A stretch of DNA of 64,000 bases. It comes from Glebionis coronaria (taxonomy: Eukaryota; Streptophyta; Magnoliopsida; Asterales; Asteraceae). Position 1 is the first letter of the stretch; each line of letters begins with the position of its first letter. The stretch covers positions 571,761,469 to 571,825,468 of the forward strand of contig CM046876.1 of the NCBI GenBank assembly GCA_025667525.1, read 5' to 3'. Below the pieces are notes generated by a model. That model ran no database searches and had not been told where the DNA came from. It saw only the letters and a list, made by a program, of their open reading frames with translations. The position numbers and the translations under genes were made by a program. Below are positions 46,376-57,587 of this stretch, piece by piece.

Positions 46376-48068
46376 CCTTATCAATGACCAAACTACCCGC
46401 GACCCAAACAAAAATGCTTTACACAATTAAGGGACACCTTGAAGAAAAATATGAAACATAAAATTTTGTTTTCTTTTCCTTCTAACTCGGGCACAAGCAT
46501 ATTTTTTTTTACCACCGTTTCTTTTCTTCTCTCCAAACTTAGAAACACACAAGAAAGATGTAATAGGGTAATCTAACTATGCAAGTGTGTCATCATTTAT
46601 TGGGATTGTAGTTTAACTTTGGATCTCTTATTTTTCATACAGAGAGAAGATGGGAAGCTATGCAGATGCAGTGCATACGTTACAAAAGCAGTTAATGGAA
46701 GTGGTTCTTGAAAGCTTAGGCCTGGATGCCAACTACTTACAAGAAGACATTGAAGAGGGTTCTCAAGTATTGGCTGTGAACTGTTACCCGTCTTGCCCCG
46801 AACCAGATCTTGCATTAGGGATGCTACCACATACAGATCATGGTACCCTGACCATCCTAAATCAAAGCCACCAAGGACTTATAATCATGGACCACGACAA
46901 AAAATGGCACTCAGTTCCATCTATCGAAGGTACCCTAATAGTTCAGTTGGGGGATCAATCTGAAATAATGAGCAACGGGAGGTACAAGAGTACGACACAT
47001 AGAGTGGTTCTCAATGAGCACAAGCGTCTGTCAATTGCAAGTATTCATAGTCTTGCAATAGAGAAAAAAATAGGGCCGGCACCAGAGCTAGTTGATGAGC
47101 AACACCCTGTCGCCTATAAAGAAGGGAGTTTTGCTGAGTTTCTTGATTACATTGCCCTTAACTCTGCAACAGATGTTAAGTATATCGACACGTTGAAAAT
47201 TCACTGAAAAATGGTATGTGAAGTACCAAACAAGCATGAACAGAAGTCATCATAAAGTCGTGATTAGAGGACCAGTCAACAGGTGTATAAGATATTACAT
47301 ATTCTTTTTATATCTCTAGGTTAAAGTAATAAACTTATGTCTTATCGCCAAGAGTTACAAATTTCCTGCATTTTGTTCTAGTACTTTCCTAGTGTGTACA
47401 CTATTACATTTCTTCATCTTACAAGAGTAAGACCATCACTTCTACACACAGTAAATCACATGGACATTAATTAGTCTTAATAAACACAGTATATATTTCT
47501 GTATAACGTGTTAAGTCCTATGTGTTCTTTTTTAATATTGGCTCATTTAGGATAAGAATCATTTCGCATATAAGCTCACGACTGTTCTGAAATACTTGGA
47601 CCAGCAGAAAGTTCCAAATACTATATTTTTGGCGTAAATAAGTTTGTTGAGTAGCCACTTATAAGCAACTTGCCTGACCCTGTTACCAGTCCAACCTCCA
47701 CTACTACCCCACATAAGAAGAAGGGATCCAAGATGTTGGATGATGGAAGACGGAAGATGGAAGTACAATGTGATCCTGGTGGAACATAGTAACAACAAAT
47801 TATCAAGGTCAAAACGTTTTTTTTCTTTGTAAAACCTAACCATTCAATCTTCACTCAGTCAAGTTCCTAAACGTGATAAACTGCCAAATCCTATTCACTA
47901 TATCTTCTATCTATTTCCCAAACAGAGACGTAATGGCATATAATCCAATCAAAGCAGCAAGTCATTCCTAAACGTAACAATATCTTGTTTCTGGCCTGTG
48001 CCTGTAAGTACATAGTAGTTTATTACGACCTACGGGTTGCAAATCTTTTCATTTCTACATAGTGCATA

Positions 48069-48234
48069 CTCCCTCCGTTCAAATTTAGAATGTTCATCTT
48101 TCTATTCTGGTTTGTCCCAAAACAAGTGCCTACTTTCATATTCCAGCAAATCAAATGTTTTTCAAAGTTCAAAACGACACTTTGTTCATGGTGTAATGGT
48201 CCCCACTTTTTTTTAAAATTTAGGATGGAGAGAG
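48069..48234. mobile_element. Stowaway-type MITE
   Basis: CTCCCTCCGTTC at the left and GGATGGAGAGAG at the right, flanked by TA on both sides, are the hallmarks of Stowaway (Tc1/mariner) elements. A rearranged left end (CTCCCTTCGTTC at about 33192) is at the equivalent place in duplicate 1, so the element was there before the duplication. Confidence 0.85.
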
Positions 48235-48389
48235 TATTAGTATCTTCTAGCTTTGGCGAAGATAGCGGTAGTGGAGAGCAGTAAGCAAGGAATAGGTTGT
48301 TTGTTTTGATAAGAGTATTTGGTCACATAGTTGCATAGTTGGTCAAGTGAAAGCGTTAGTTGGTAGTAAATACTACTAGAAGTATGCAG

Positions 48390-48700
48390 GGACGGACCTA
48401 TGTAGTAACTATTGGGGTCCGTTGCCCTCCATGACTAGCCCGATACGATGAAATTTTAGTGTATTTTTTCTTCGATCTTAACATTTTTTCGAAAGCGCCC
48501 CCAACTAAAAATTCAAATTGCTCCCCACCCGTAGAGTAAATCCCAACATTTAACGCCTTAAAACCTTATAAATCTGTCATTTGTAAGTAAAAACACTCAA
48601 TTTATCTTTTCGATACTAACTTTTTTTTCCATATTTTGTTGCTATTCTGAAAAATTTTTTTGCCCCCCACTACCCTATTTCTTGGTATCGTCACCGGAAG
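48390..48700. mobile_element. degenerate hAT-like element
   Basis: It starts GGGACGGACCTATG and contains TTGCCCCCCACTACCC near the right end, similar in type to the element at 17180-17562. No target duplication was found. Confidence 0.4.
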
Positions 48701-48779
48701 TATGGTGTGTTTGGTAGAAAGCTTTTGAGAGCATTTTTTAGCAATTACTAGCATTTAGCACTATTATTACAAACAAAAA

Positions 48780-48947
48780 TGCTATATCCTCCTACAAAAA
48801 CAACCTACAAATCTTCCTACTCACAGGATCCTGACAAGTGTCAGAACGGACGGTTTATATGCGGAGAGAGAATTAGTGGAAAAAAATATTTAATATTATT
48901 GTGTGTGTAGGAGGATATGTAGGCATATGTTGTAGGAGGATATAGCA
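48780..48947. mobile_element. small MITE with 18-bp perfect inverted ends
   Basis: TGCTATATCCTCCTACAA and TTGTAGGAGGATATAGCA are perfect inverted repeats at the two ends of a 168-bp segment. It lies inside an older TTTAGC-rich element (about 48715-49200). The target duplication is not clear. Confidence 0.75.
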
Positions 48948-49451
48948 ATGCTCTATTACAAAACTCCATTTGGAAAAAAGCGGTTAACATTTACATAAGA
49001 TTTTAAAAACGCTAGTTTTTCAATGCTCTCTTTGAATAAGCATTTAGCGTTCATTATTTTACACATTAAAACTCCTACTGTTTTCAACAAAGGCGCCCTT
49101 GGTGCGTTTAGAAAAAGTAGAATGTTAGTTGCTTGTTTAACAAGCATTTTGAGCAAAACACTAACCGCTAGTTGCTTCAAAGCGCTCCTAAATGCTTGCT
49201 ATCAATTCTTAACAATAAAAGGTTGGCATATAATTGAAATGAATTATGTCAAATATATGATAATTAATTGACCTAATAAAAAAGCTTTCTGGTATAAGAA
49301 AAAGCTTACCTGAGTAATTATGATCGTCTCTTTCGCCGTAATTAATTATGTCAAATATATGACAAGTTTTGCTTTCAGCTTCAACAAATTGGAAAGTAAA
49401 AACGGATTTATTATTTTGTTTTACTTTTTTTCATGTTAAGGAAAAAATTAA

Positions 49452-49541
49452 GGGTAAAAGATATAAAATAACATCTTACTTATTATTTTGTACCGACTTT
49501 AAACACCTACAATTTTTTCGCTAGACAATACCAACGAACTT
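49452..49541 (+). repeat. left terminal inverted repeat of the MULE
   Basis: 90 bp, starting GGGTAAAAGATATAAAATA. It is the reverse complement of 55811-55900 with about five mismatches. It likely holds the promoter of the transposase gene. Confidence 0.93.
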
Positions 49542-49955
49542 TCAAAATTTATTCGTCTTTACCAACTTGGCAACCTTTTACCGACACGCTGGCACGGTCA
49601 TTTCCACGTATTTAATTTTTAAAATATTCTTTTACACGTATGATTTCCACTTTATACTTACCAGCGACGACTTTTGACTTCTTTATAACAAGAAAAACAC
49701 ACACATTGCCTCATTTCCATCGCCATTTTTATTTTCGAGAAAAACACACCAACATTTCTATCATGAACCCTAACTGATCCATCTCTCTCTATTGATTCTC
49801 AGTGTTTACAATTGTTAAACACCAATGGCAAAAGGCAATAATCCCTCTCTCTATATTGATTGAAAAATCTGTTTTTTTTTAATCTAATTGATTAATCGAG
49901 TACAATAAAAAAAACTATGATTTTAGGACTATCTTTGCTTTTTATAAACTGTATT

Positions 49956-50415
49956 TGAAAAACCCCCTTTTTTCGTAAACCCTAATTTGTTTAATTTTTT
50001 TTGTTTTTATTAAACAAACATTAATTTGTTGCAAATGATATTAAACACCCAATTTCTAGTCAATGTAATCAGTTAATAAGCTTAATTGAAAACAACTTGA
50101 AAAAACCCTAATTTTTCAAGTTAGTTTTTTTTTCAATTAAGCTTATTAAATGTCAATTGAGGTTGAAACCCCCAATTTTCAGATATCGAAATCAAAATTT
50201 CAACCTTAATTTGAAAAAACCCCTTTTTCCAGAAACCCTAATTTGTTTCAATTTTGTGTTTTTATTAAATAAACATTAATTTGTTGCAGTTAATATTAAA
50301 ACCCCCAATTTCTAGACAATGTGATCAGTTTAATAAGCTTAATTGAACAAAAACCCTAACTTGAAAAAACCCTAATTTTTCAAGTTTGTTTTTTTCAATT
50401 AAGCTTATTAAACCC
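49956..50415 (+). repeat. ~200-bp direct repeat with hairpins in the MULE leader
   Basis: About 49956-50155 and 50211-50415 are similar in the same order: AAACCCTAATTTGTTT, TTAATTTGTTGCA, CCCAATTTCTAG, AATAAGCTTAATTGAA, AAAAAACCCTAATTTTTCAA, TTCAATTAAGCTTATTA. Each copy contains an inverted pair (TAATAAGCTTAATTGAA and TTCAATTAAGCTTATTA) that can fold. It lies upstream of the first clear transposase exon, so it is probably leader or intron. An ATG at 49825 may be the true start, but I could not find a good donor for it. Confidence 0.8.
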
Positions 50416-50452
50416 TTACTATTCTTCTAATTCATATTAATTCTTATTACAG

Positions 50453-53400
50453 GTTCTCGCAAAAAAAAAGAAATTAAGAAAGCCTGTCTTCACAGTGTAC
50501 TTACGCTATGATGGGCTTTTTTATCCACAGCCAATGAGGTATGTACAGGGTGACATGAAGGAGGTGAATGATACTAACTTCGATGAAATGCCATTTGACA
50601 TTCTGCAACAGATAATTGGCAAGTTACTTCCAGGTGCTGTTTATAAGAGAATCTATTATTGCCAAACAGATTGTGAGTTAAGCGTAGGTCTTAGGGAACT
50701 TAAGTCAGACCAGGATATTGTTGATATGTTAAATGTTGGTTATGAAAATGGAAATGAAATTGATATGTTTTTAGAACACTTTGATTATGACATATTAGAA
50801 ATGATTAAGGAAGAACTAATGAATCATAACATAGTTGGCGAGTCTAGCGATGAGTATTATACTAGTGATGAAGAACAGGAATTTGAAAATATAGATTTTC
50901 AAACAGAGGGTGATGAGTCTGTTGTTATAAAGAATATCAGTACATAAGACCCATTCCTCAATAAGCTTTGCAGTTCTAGGGTTTTGTTTATAGGTAGTTC
51001 TGAATTTCGATTGCCAGAATTACATGAAACACCACAGATAGACCCTGATGATAATATTATAGATCCTTCTTTGAAGGTGAAAAATGGTGTTGCTTATCCT
51101 GCATTTGACCCTGACATTCCATGGGATAAGATGGAACCAATACTAGGAATGAGGTATGAAAACCCACATCAGTTAAAATTGGCCTTAGCTAACTATGGTG
51201 TTGCGCATGGTTATCAATTATGGTACATGAAGAGTGATGAAAAGGAATTACTAGTATATTGTGGTAGAAATGTAGAACAGGGTAGATGTGTTGGGAAAAA
51301 GGGTAACATAGACAGGGTTATGCCCAATAAGGTTAGGAAAACAGGGGTAAAGATTAAAAAGGGTGTAGGTAAAAAAAAAGGTGTAAAGATTAAAAAGGGT
51401 AAGGGTAAGAAGGTTGCGCCTACTTCTGGGGAAGGTACATCAACCCCATCACCCGGTAAATGGACTAAGAAACAAATTCAAAAGGAAAAAATTGTTGTAC
51501 CTTGCCCCTTTAGGTTGTATGCTTCTTGGATGAAAACTGAACATTCATTTCAAATCAAATCACTGAAAACTGAACATAAATGTTGTAGGAATTACAACAT
51601 GGGATCCTTAGTGACATTTAAGTGGATAGCCCTTTATTTCTCTAAGGATATCATTGCTGATCCTTTCATGCCTTTAAGAAAAATGAAAGACATCATTAGG
51701 CAGAGGTTCATGTTAGATGTAAGTGTTGGACAATGCAAGAGGGCTAGACAGTTGGCTTTATTTGATCACGAGGGTGGGCTAATAGAGCATTATGAGAAGC
51801 TCTATCAATACAGAGATGTAATTTTAGAATCAAATCCTGGGTTCACATGTCGACTAGATGTTGATGTATCACTTAATGGCAAGCAGACATTCAAAAGGAT
51901 TTATATCTGTTTCAATGGGGTCAAAGATGGGTGGTTAGCTGGTTGTCGGAAGGTTATTGGACTTGATGGTTATTTTTTAAAGCATACATGCAGGGGGGAA
52001 CTACTTACAGCCATGGGAAGGGATGCAAATAACCAAATGTATCCCATTGCATGGGTTGTAGTTAGGGTTGAGAATACTGAAAACTGGGGTTGGTTTATAC
52101 ATCTGCTAGCTGATGATTTGAATCTGCATGAAGGAAACGGATTAACAATCATATCAGATTCCCATAAGGTAACACAAATATAACCTTTGCTTTATTATAA
52201 ATAAATAAATTTGTTATATATATCTATATGTTTCTGATACAAACCTTTGTATATAATGACATAGGGTTTACTTGATGCTATACATGATTGGTTACCTCAA
52301 GCAGAACACAGAAAATGTACAAGGTATGTCTACGCTAACTTCAAGAAGAAATATAGTGGTTTGTAATACCAACGGCTTTTTTGGGCTGCAACATCTTGTA
52401 CTCTGGAGCAGCAGTTTGAGCAGATCATGGAACAGATCAGGTTACTGGACCAAGAAGCATACGATTATTTGTTTCGAAGAAATCCAAACTCATGGTCAAG
52501 GGCTTTCTTTGAGATGGACATGAGATGTGCAGCATTCGAGAATGGCATATCAGAAAGCTTCAACAGAGCTATCTTGGGTCCAAGACATAAAACGATCATA
52601 ACAATGTTGGAAGAGATTAGGCTATACATTATGCAGAGATTGGTGGAAATTAACAAGATAGCTGTCAACTGTGAAGAAAGGTTCACACCTAGAATACTAA
52701 ACAGAATCGAGATTCTAAAAGAAAAGCAAAGGTACATATTCTAAAACCTTTAATTATGAGTTGAATGTCTTTAAAAATCTTAACCTGTATACTTATCTAA
52801 TTGCAGAGATTGAATTGTATTCCAAAGTGGTTTCCAAGAGCTAGAAGTTAGGAAATATGATCAGAGCTATGGGGTGAATCTGCTAAACAAGGCATGCTCT
52901 TGTAGAATGTGGGAACTTAGTGGGGTACCCTGTGTGCATGATGTTGCTGCATACTTGCATAAAGGAAAAGACATCGAACTAGGTATTAGCCATTGGTATA
53001 GTAAGGAGTTTTGGTTCAATGCTTACCAGTTCTCAATTAGACGTGTACCTGGGTCTAATTTGTGGAGGAGGAGTAATGAGATTCCACCATTACCACCACT
53101 TCTTAAGAGGATGCCTGGTAGACCACAAAAAGAAATAATTAGGGCCCATGATGAAAACAATGGAACACAAGTTAGTAGAGTGGGTAGAAGTATGACTTGT
53201 CAAAACTGTTGGAAAAAGGGTCATAATAAGGCTTCTTGTAAAGAGGAAGCACAACCTAAACCAACAGTTGAGAAGAAAAAACAAGGTAGAAAGCCAAAAG
53301 TGGTAGTTGGTCAGTATGCATCTAGTAGAGGTGGTAGATCTGGGGGTTCCACAACAGGATTTGGTGAAATAGGTGAAGGAAGTGGTGTAAGGGGTGGTAG

Positions 53401-54317
53401 AGGTGGTGGTAGAGGTGGTGGTAGAGGTGTTGGCAGAGGAGTGGGAAGAGGTGGTGGTAGAGGTTCTGGTAATAGGGTGAAGGAAGTGGTGGTGGTACAA
53501 CTAAAAGGGGTGGTTCATTTAAAAGAAGTTGTACAAAGGCTGGTTCAAGTAGGGGAGCTAAAACTGCTTCTTCAAATTTTTTCTTAACAGAAGATGAGGT
53601 ACGGCAAAAATGATTATATGACTTTTTTTGTTAAACATTTTACACCTTATAGGGTATAAAAGCAACCAAATGTATGATATACATGAATACCAATTGGATC
53701 TGGATGAACAAGCTTATAGGGAGCATATGCATGAGGAAGCATTAAGACAACAAAAAGAGAATGCAGAACAAGAAATATTAGATAAAGAGAGAAGGGAAGA
53801 ACAAGAGTGGGAAGAGAGAATGGATTACTACCATCCATCAAATTGGACAAATGAAATTGAAGAAAATCTTTCTTATAATCAGTAGTGTACTGGGGTGTTG
53901 ATTCCACACCTTCATTCCCAACCTACCTAATAATCAGCTGTTCAAGGTGCTGTTGAAAACCAACAGGTGGATCAAGCATCAATTATTGAGACAGAAAATG
54001 TACCAACTGTGGAAACAAGTGTTGGAACAGGTGTTGAAGATCAAGTGGCTGATGAACCTACATCAGTTGATAGAGGGAAAGCTGAAATGACAGTAGAAGA
54101 TCAACCTGCACCAAAAAGGAAGAGGGGAAGGCCTCCATCCCATGTATATGGCATCAGGATATACCACAAGAACCGTGGAAGATCTGAAAGGATTGCCCAA
54201 ATGAAGTTGAATAAGGCATTTAAATTTGACAAGCATGGGACTAGAAGCACCCAGAGAAAGCCTTTGATGTTTCTCCCTAGGTTTTTAAACATTTTCATGT
54301 CTGTAATGAATTATTAA
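50453..54317 (+). pseudogene. MuDR-type transposase, decayed
   Basis: Coding pieces are 50453-52168, 52265-52731 and 52807-53609, with further pieces to 54317. An N-terminal domain (PVFTVYLRYDGLFY) is followed by an acidic stretch, a MuDR DNA-binding region (LKLALANYGVAHGYQLWY, CPFRLYASWMKTE) and the DDE domain: Asp in VIGLDGYFLKH, Asp in ISDSHKGLLDA (across an intron) and Glu in ENGISESFN. Next come a SWIM zinc finger (CSCRMWELSGVPCVH), a CCHC knuckle (CQNCWKKGHNKASC), Gly/Arg repeats and an AT-hook (KRKRGRPP). In-frame stops are at 50945 (before DPFLNKLC), 52364 (SGL-stop-YQRLFW) and 52811, and a 1-bp deletion lies near 53477. A 54-bp GT-AG stretch at 50940-50993 could remove the first stop by splicing, though it is very short for a plant intron. 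The start and last exons are unresolved. Confidence 0.93.
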
Positions 54318-54567
54318 AACCCTAACTTGACAGTGCTTAGCTTTTAGTAATGGGTCAAAATGGTAGACAAGTGAATGTGGGTATTGCAGGTATTATGGGA
54401 CCTACAAATTTTGTAGTAATATTTTGTCTTAAACTATATATTTAACTACCATGAAATATGCAAAAGCAGCACTTGTTTATCTGTTGGTGTATTTGTTTAT
54501 ATCTTGGTGCAAAATTTAATGTCTTGGTGAATTTGTTTATATCTTGGTGCAAATTTTAATGGTAGAA

Positions 54568-54680
54568 GTGCATTTGTTTATGTCTTGTACCTGTAAACCT
54601 ATTGTCTTTTGTGCATTTGTTTATGTCTTGTGCCTGTATAACTATTGTCTTTTGTGCATTTGTTTATGTCTTGTGCCTGA
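54568..54680 (+). repeat. 43-bp tandem repeat between the two MULE genes
   Basis: GTGCATTTGTTTATGTCTTG starts at 54568, 54611 and 54654. Looser relatives (TTTGTTTATATCTTGGTGCA) lie just upstream from about 54490. It sits in the interval where the two convergent transcripts should end. Confidence 0.8.
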
Positions 54681-55102
54681 CCAAGGCTATTAGCATACAA
54701 AAATCAAGGTGTCCACTCTTAAAGCTATATTCTATGAACTAGGTTGGGTCTTGTTATTCTAGATGCATACCAAGGTTTAGACAACTCTTTTGTTCACTTG
54801 TTTATGTCTTGGGCTGTAAACCTAACACAGCTATACATTGTTACCATGTGATGAATGTTACAAATCAATATTTAAGGTTTAACATCATTCATTAGATCAT
54901 TCAAACGATTACAAAACACAAAAGCTACTTCATTAAGGTTTCATACAATTCATATAACTTCATTAAGCTACTTTATTATGGCTTTTACCCTTGATAAAAC
55001 TCCTACTTAGTTCTACTTCATAGCAGAGGAAAACAAAACGAATGCTAGCAAGATCATCACCGCCTTCTTCCAAAAGCTTGCATTCTTCTTGGTCTTGATC
55101 AA

Positions 55103-55518
55103 CTAATCTTGTAACAAACGAAATTCTTCCTGCAAAACAACCAACTGTTCCAAGCTTCTTATCTCCCTATCAACTTCATATCTCTGATTAGGATTGAGCT
55201 GGAAATACATGTTGTACAACATCCCCTTGTACCAAGCATTATCCAATTCAATGTCATACCAATAGAACTCATGACACTTTGCAACACCAGTTTTCTGAAA
55301 ATGAGTTGTAATGATTATCACTTATGAAATAATGAAAAATAAATGTTAACAACATCTTATCTAATAATTACGTGTCATTATATCAATCTTACATATCTAT
55401 TGGGGCAAACAAGAAATCTTCTACCAGGATTGGTGGGTTTCCACGAAGTTAGTTGCATCAAGGGGAGATTGCACTCACATTCATCCGGGATGTTTGATTC
55501 ATAATACCAATTAGCCAT
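55103..55518 (-). CDS. GRF-type zinc-finger protein of the MULE, probably truncated
   Basis: Exon 1 is 55518-55393 (42 codons) and exon 2 is 55294-55103, with a GTAAGA donor and TTTTCAG acceptor, giving 105 residues. The GRF zinc finger is complete: Cys14, Cys16, then SWKPTNPGRRFLVCP with Cys38, then across the intron CHEFYWYD with Cys49. A helical region with LNPNQRYEVDREIRSLEQL follows. The stop is TAG at 55105-55103. The frame then stays open for 29 codons to TAG at 55015-55013 and would add a basic stretch and a hydrophobic segment (FWKKAVMILLAFVLFSS), as in plant GRF proteins with a C-terminal membrane anchor. The stop is therefore probably a mutation (CAG to TAG fits). GRF zinc fingers bind nucleic acid in other proteins; a role in transposition is inference from position only. 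Confidence 0.8.
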
Positions 55519-55810
55519 TTTTAGGTCTTGGGAGGGAAGAAATTAGGGTTTAATGATAGATCGCCATTGTTAGGGTTTTTTAGGTTAAATGAAGATGAAC
55601 AATAATGAAAAAGAGGGGGGGGGGGGGTATATAGATTATTAGGATTAATGAAGTTGGACCGGGTATATGAAGTTGGACCGGGTATTACACAAACGGGTGG
55701 GGAAAAAAGGTCTAGTAGACAAGCCACGGTGGAATTAAGAATTTTTTTTTTGTTTTTTAATGACGTGTAATTGTAAATGGTCATATTGGTGATATTGTTA
55801 CAAAACAAAC

Positions 55811-55900
55811 AAGTTCGTTGGTATTGTCTAGCGAAAAAATTGTAGGTGTTTAAAGTAGGTACAAAATGATAAGTAAGATGGTATTTTATTGCTTTTACCC
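55811..55900 (-). repeat. right terminal inverted repeat of the MULE
   Basis: 90 bp, ending TTGCTTTTACCC. The start codon of the GRF gene lies 293 bp inside it, so this repeat is the likely promoter of that gene. Confidence 0.93.
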
Positions 55901-55909
55901 AAAAAATAA

Positions 55910-56796
55910 TATGAAATAGTTTTTCATTTTCATGAAAATCATTAAGTGCGGTTCACCTGTTTTCAAATTTTTAGAGAACGAGAACTAAACAAGTTTTTTG
56001 GTTTTTTTTTCTTATTAGTTAAGTACTCGCGTAATGCAACTACTCAGTACTCGTTGACTTTTTTCTTACAATCAAATTAATATTAGTCCACTCGTCCTAA
56101 AAGCGGTGGGAAATCTTCGTAGTAGACTTAAAAAAAATAAAAAATATTAAAATGTAAAAAATTATATTAAAATTATTAAAATCACTAAAAGTAAAAAAAT
56201 AATTTTTTTTTATAAATATATCAAAATCTATCTTTAATTAAAAAGAATAAAATTTTAAAAAATATAATGAAATTAGATTACGAAAAAAAAATATTTTAAT
56301 TTAAAAATAAAAGTGAGTTCATAATAAATTGTTAAAAAGTTGTTACAAAAGTTTGTTATAAAGGAAATCGATAGTTAAGATTACACTTTTAGATTAAGAA
56401 TTAGATTTGGATTAAAAATGATTTAATTGTTGAGATTTGATATATTTATTTTAATTTTCTTTTTTAAATTATATTTACAGCTAATATGTGTATATACACC
56501 TTTTAATATTTAAAAATATAAGATTTTTTTCCAACTTAACCATAATTAAAATGTCAAATTTGATTCTTTTCATTTAATAATTTGTATTTTTTCTATTTGT
56601 ACATTATCATTATGTTGCTTGAGATTATGTTAATTATTAAATTTACTTTTTTTAAATAAAAGATCTCGGAAATATAGTGTTAAATTCATAAAGTGGTATT
56701 TGAGTAACTTGATTGCAAGAGGAATTAATTAAACTTCGTTATTTATATTCTCAACTACTAGATGATTTTCTATCTTTTAAGAACTAACAAGGTTAA
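55910..56796. other. AT-rich intergenic, no gene seen
   Basis: Long A/T-rich stretch without coding frames or clear element ends. Confidence 0.4.
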
Positions 56797-57492
56797 CATG
56801 TGACGGTTTGGGGCGGTTTTATATTAAAACTAAAAATCAAACCGTAAATTTTGGTTTTTAATATCGCAAACCATTTGATTTTGATATTTTCGGTTTTGAT
56901 TTTTCGTTTTTTTCATTGTAGCGGTTCGGTTTCGGTATTTATTTCAGTTTTTTCCTCTTTTCATTTTACTCACTAGGTATTCTATTTAAAAAAATCGCAC
57001 TAAAACAATCACTTTCGACAAAAATCAAACTCTTCATAATTGTAACTTGCAACCAACAATAAGAGTTTCAATCAGTTACATACGCTACCATGATAGCAAC
57101 ATGAGCTACAATTAAATTATATAAAACTAAAAATGATAATAAAAAATTTTATATGGTAATCACAAATCTTACAAAATTTAGGTGAACAAAATCATAATAA
57201 CTTATTTTAATGTATAAATGTGTATATTAAAAAAAAAAACTAAACATATTAGAAATATCACATATATAATTATTTAAAGATATAAAAAATATATATTAAT
57301 TTTGTAAACCTAAGTGGAGCGTGGTGGTTTATTCGGTTCGATCTTATACATGCAACCAAAAACCGGCCCAAACATTCGGGTTTCAAAAATTGCAAACCAT
57401 CCGTTCGATTTTTCAATTGGGGCGGGCTTTTTTATGCGTTTTTTTTTTATTTTTCGATTTTTGATTTGGTTTTTCGATTTCATGCTCACCTA
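56797..57492. mobile_element. possible MITE with GGTTTGG/TTTCGATTT subterminal repeats
   Basis: The left part has GTGACGGTTTGGGGCGGTTT and many AAACCG/CGGTTT motifs; the right part has TTTTTCGATTT repeats and ends ATGCTCACC. GTGA...TCAC could be inverted ends. No target duplication was fixed. The open frame at 57314-57640 is a by-product of the T-rich repeats. Confidence 0.45.
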
Positions 57493-57587
57493 CACTAATT
57501 TATTACCGTCGAAACCATCTAAGTTGTTTTTTTTTGGAAAAATTACACAACATCTCACATTTAATGATGTTAGATATAGAGAAAAGT

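Larger units (their letters stand above)
44807..47207 (+). pseudogene. duplicated 2-oxoglutarate dioxygenase, inactivated
   Basis: Exon equivalents are 44807-45023, 45597-45835 and 46643-47207. Exon 1 has a 1-bp insertion relative to the intact copy near 44950-44962 (AACCCATCCGGCACACAG), giving a stop TGA at 44981-44983 after 58 codons; exon 1 is 217 bp, not a multiple of three. Exon 2 has lost 9 bp, turning KDKVFYWRDF into KDKQRDF. The donor after exon 2 is AA-GTAACT instead of AG-GTAATC. Exon 3 is still open, with HTDHGTLTIL, STTHRVVL and RLSIAS, so all catalytic residues are kept in that exon. Exon 3 alone could still be transcribed, but a full enzyme cannot be made. The upstream TATA box is also damaged. 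Confidence 0.9.
44735..49320 (+). repeat. segmental duplication, copy 2
   Basis: Second copy of 30290-34010 in direct orientation, lengthened by insertions at 45146-45415, 46112-46375 and around 48300-49200. It ends about 130 bp before the Mutator-like element at 49452. Confidence 0.85.
49452..55900 (+). mobile_element. full-length Mutator-like element (MULE) with two convergent genes
   Basis: The terminal inverted repeats are 90 bp, 49452-49541 and 55811-55900, starting GGGTAAAAG and agreeing at about 85 positions. Flanks are AAAAATTAA (49443-49451) and AAAAAATAA (55901-55909), a 9-bp duplication with one mismatch. A MuDR-type transposase pseudogene runs on the plus strand from near the left end. 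A gene for a GRF-type zinc-finger protein runs on the minus strand from near the right end, so the two converge. The arrangement is that of maize MuDR, where each terminal repeat drives one gene. The element is about 6.45 kb. Both genes contain premature stops, so this copy probably cannot move by itself. Confidence 0.93.

Noticed and set aside
53090..53500. 136-codon minus-strand frame rich in Ser and Thr
   Set aside because: It is the antisense of the Gly/Arg-rich tail of the MULE transposase.
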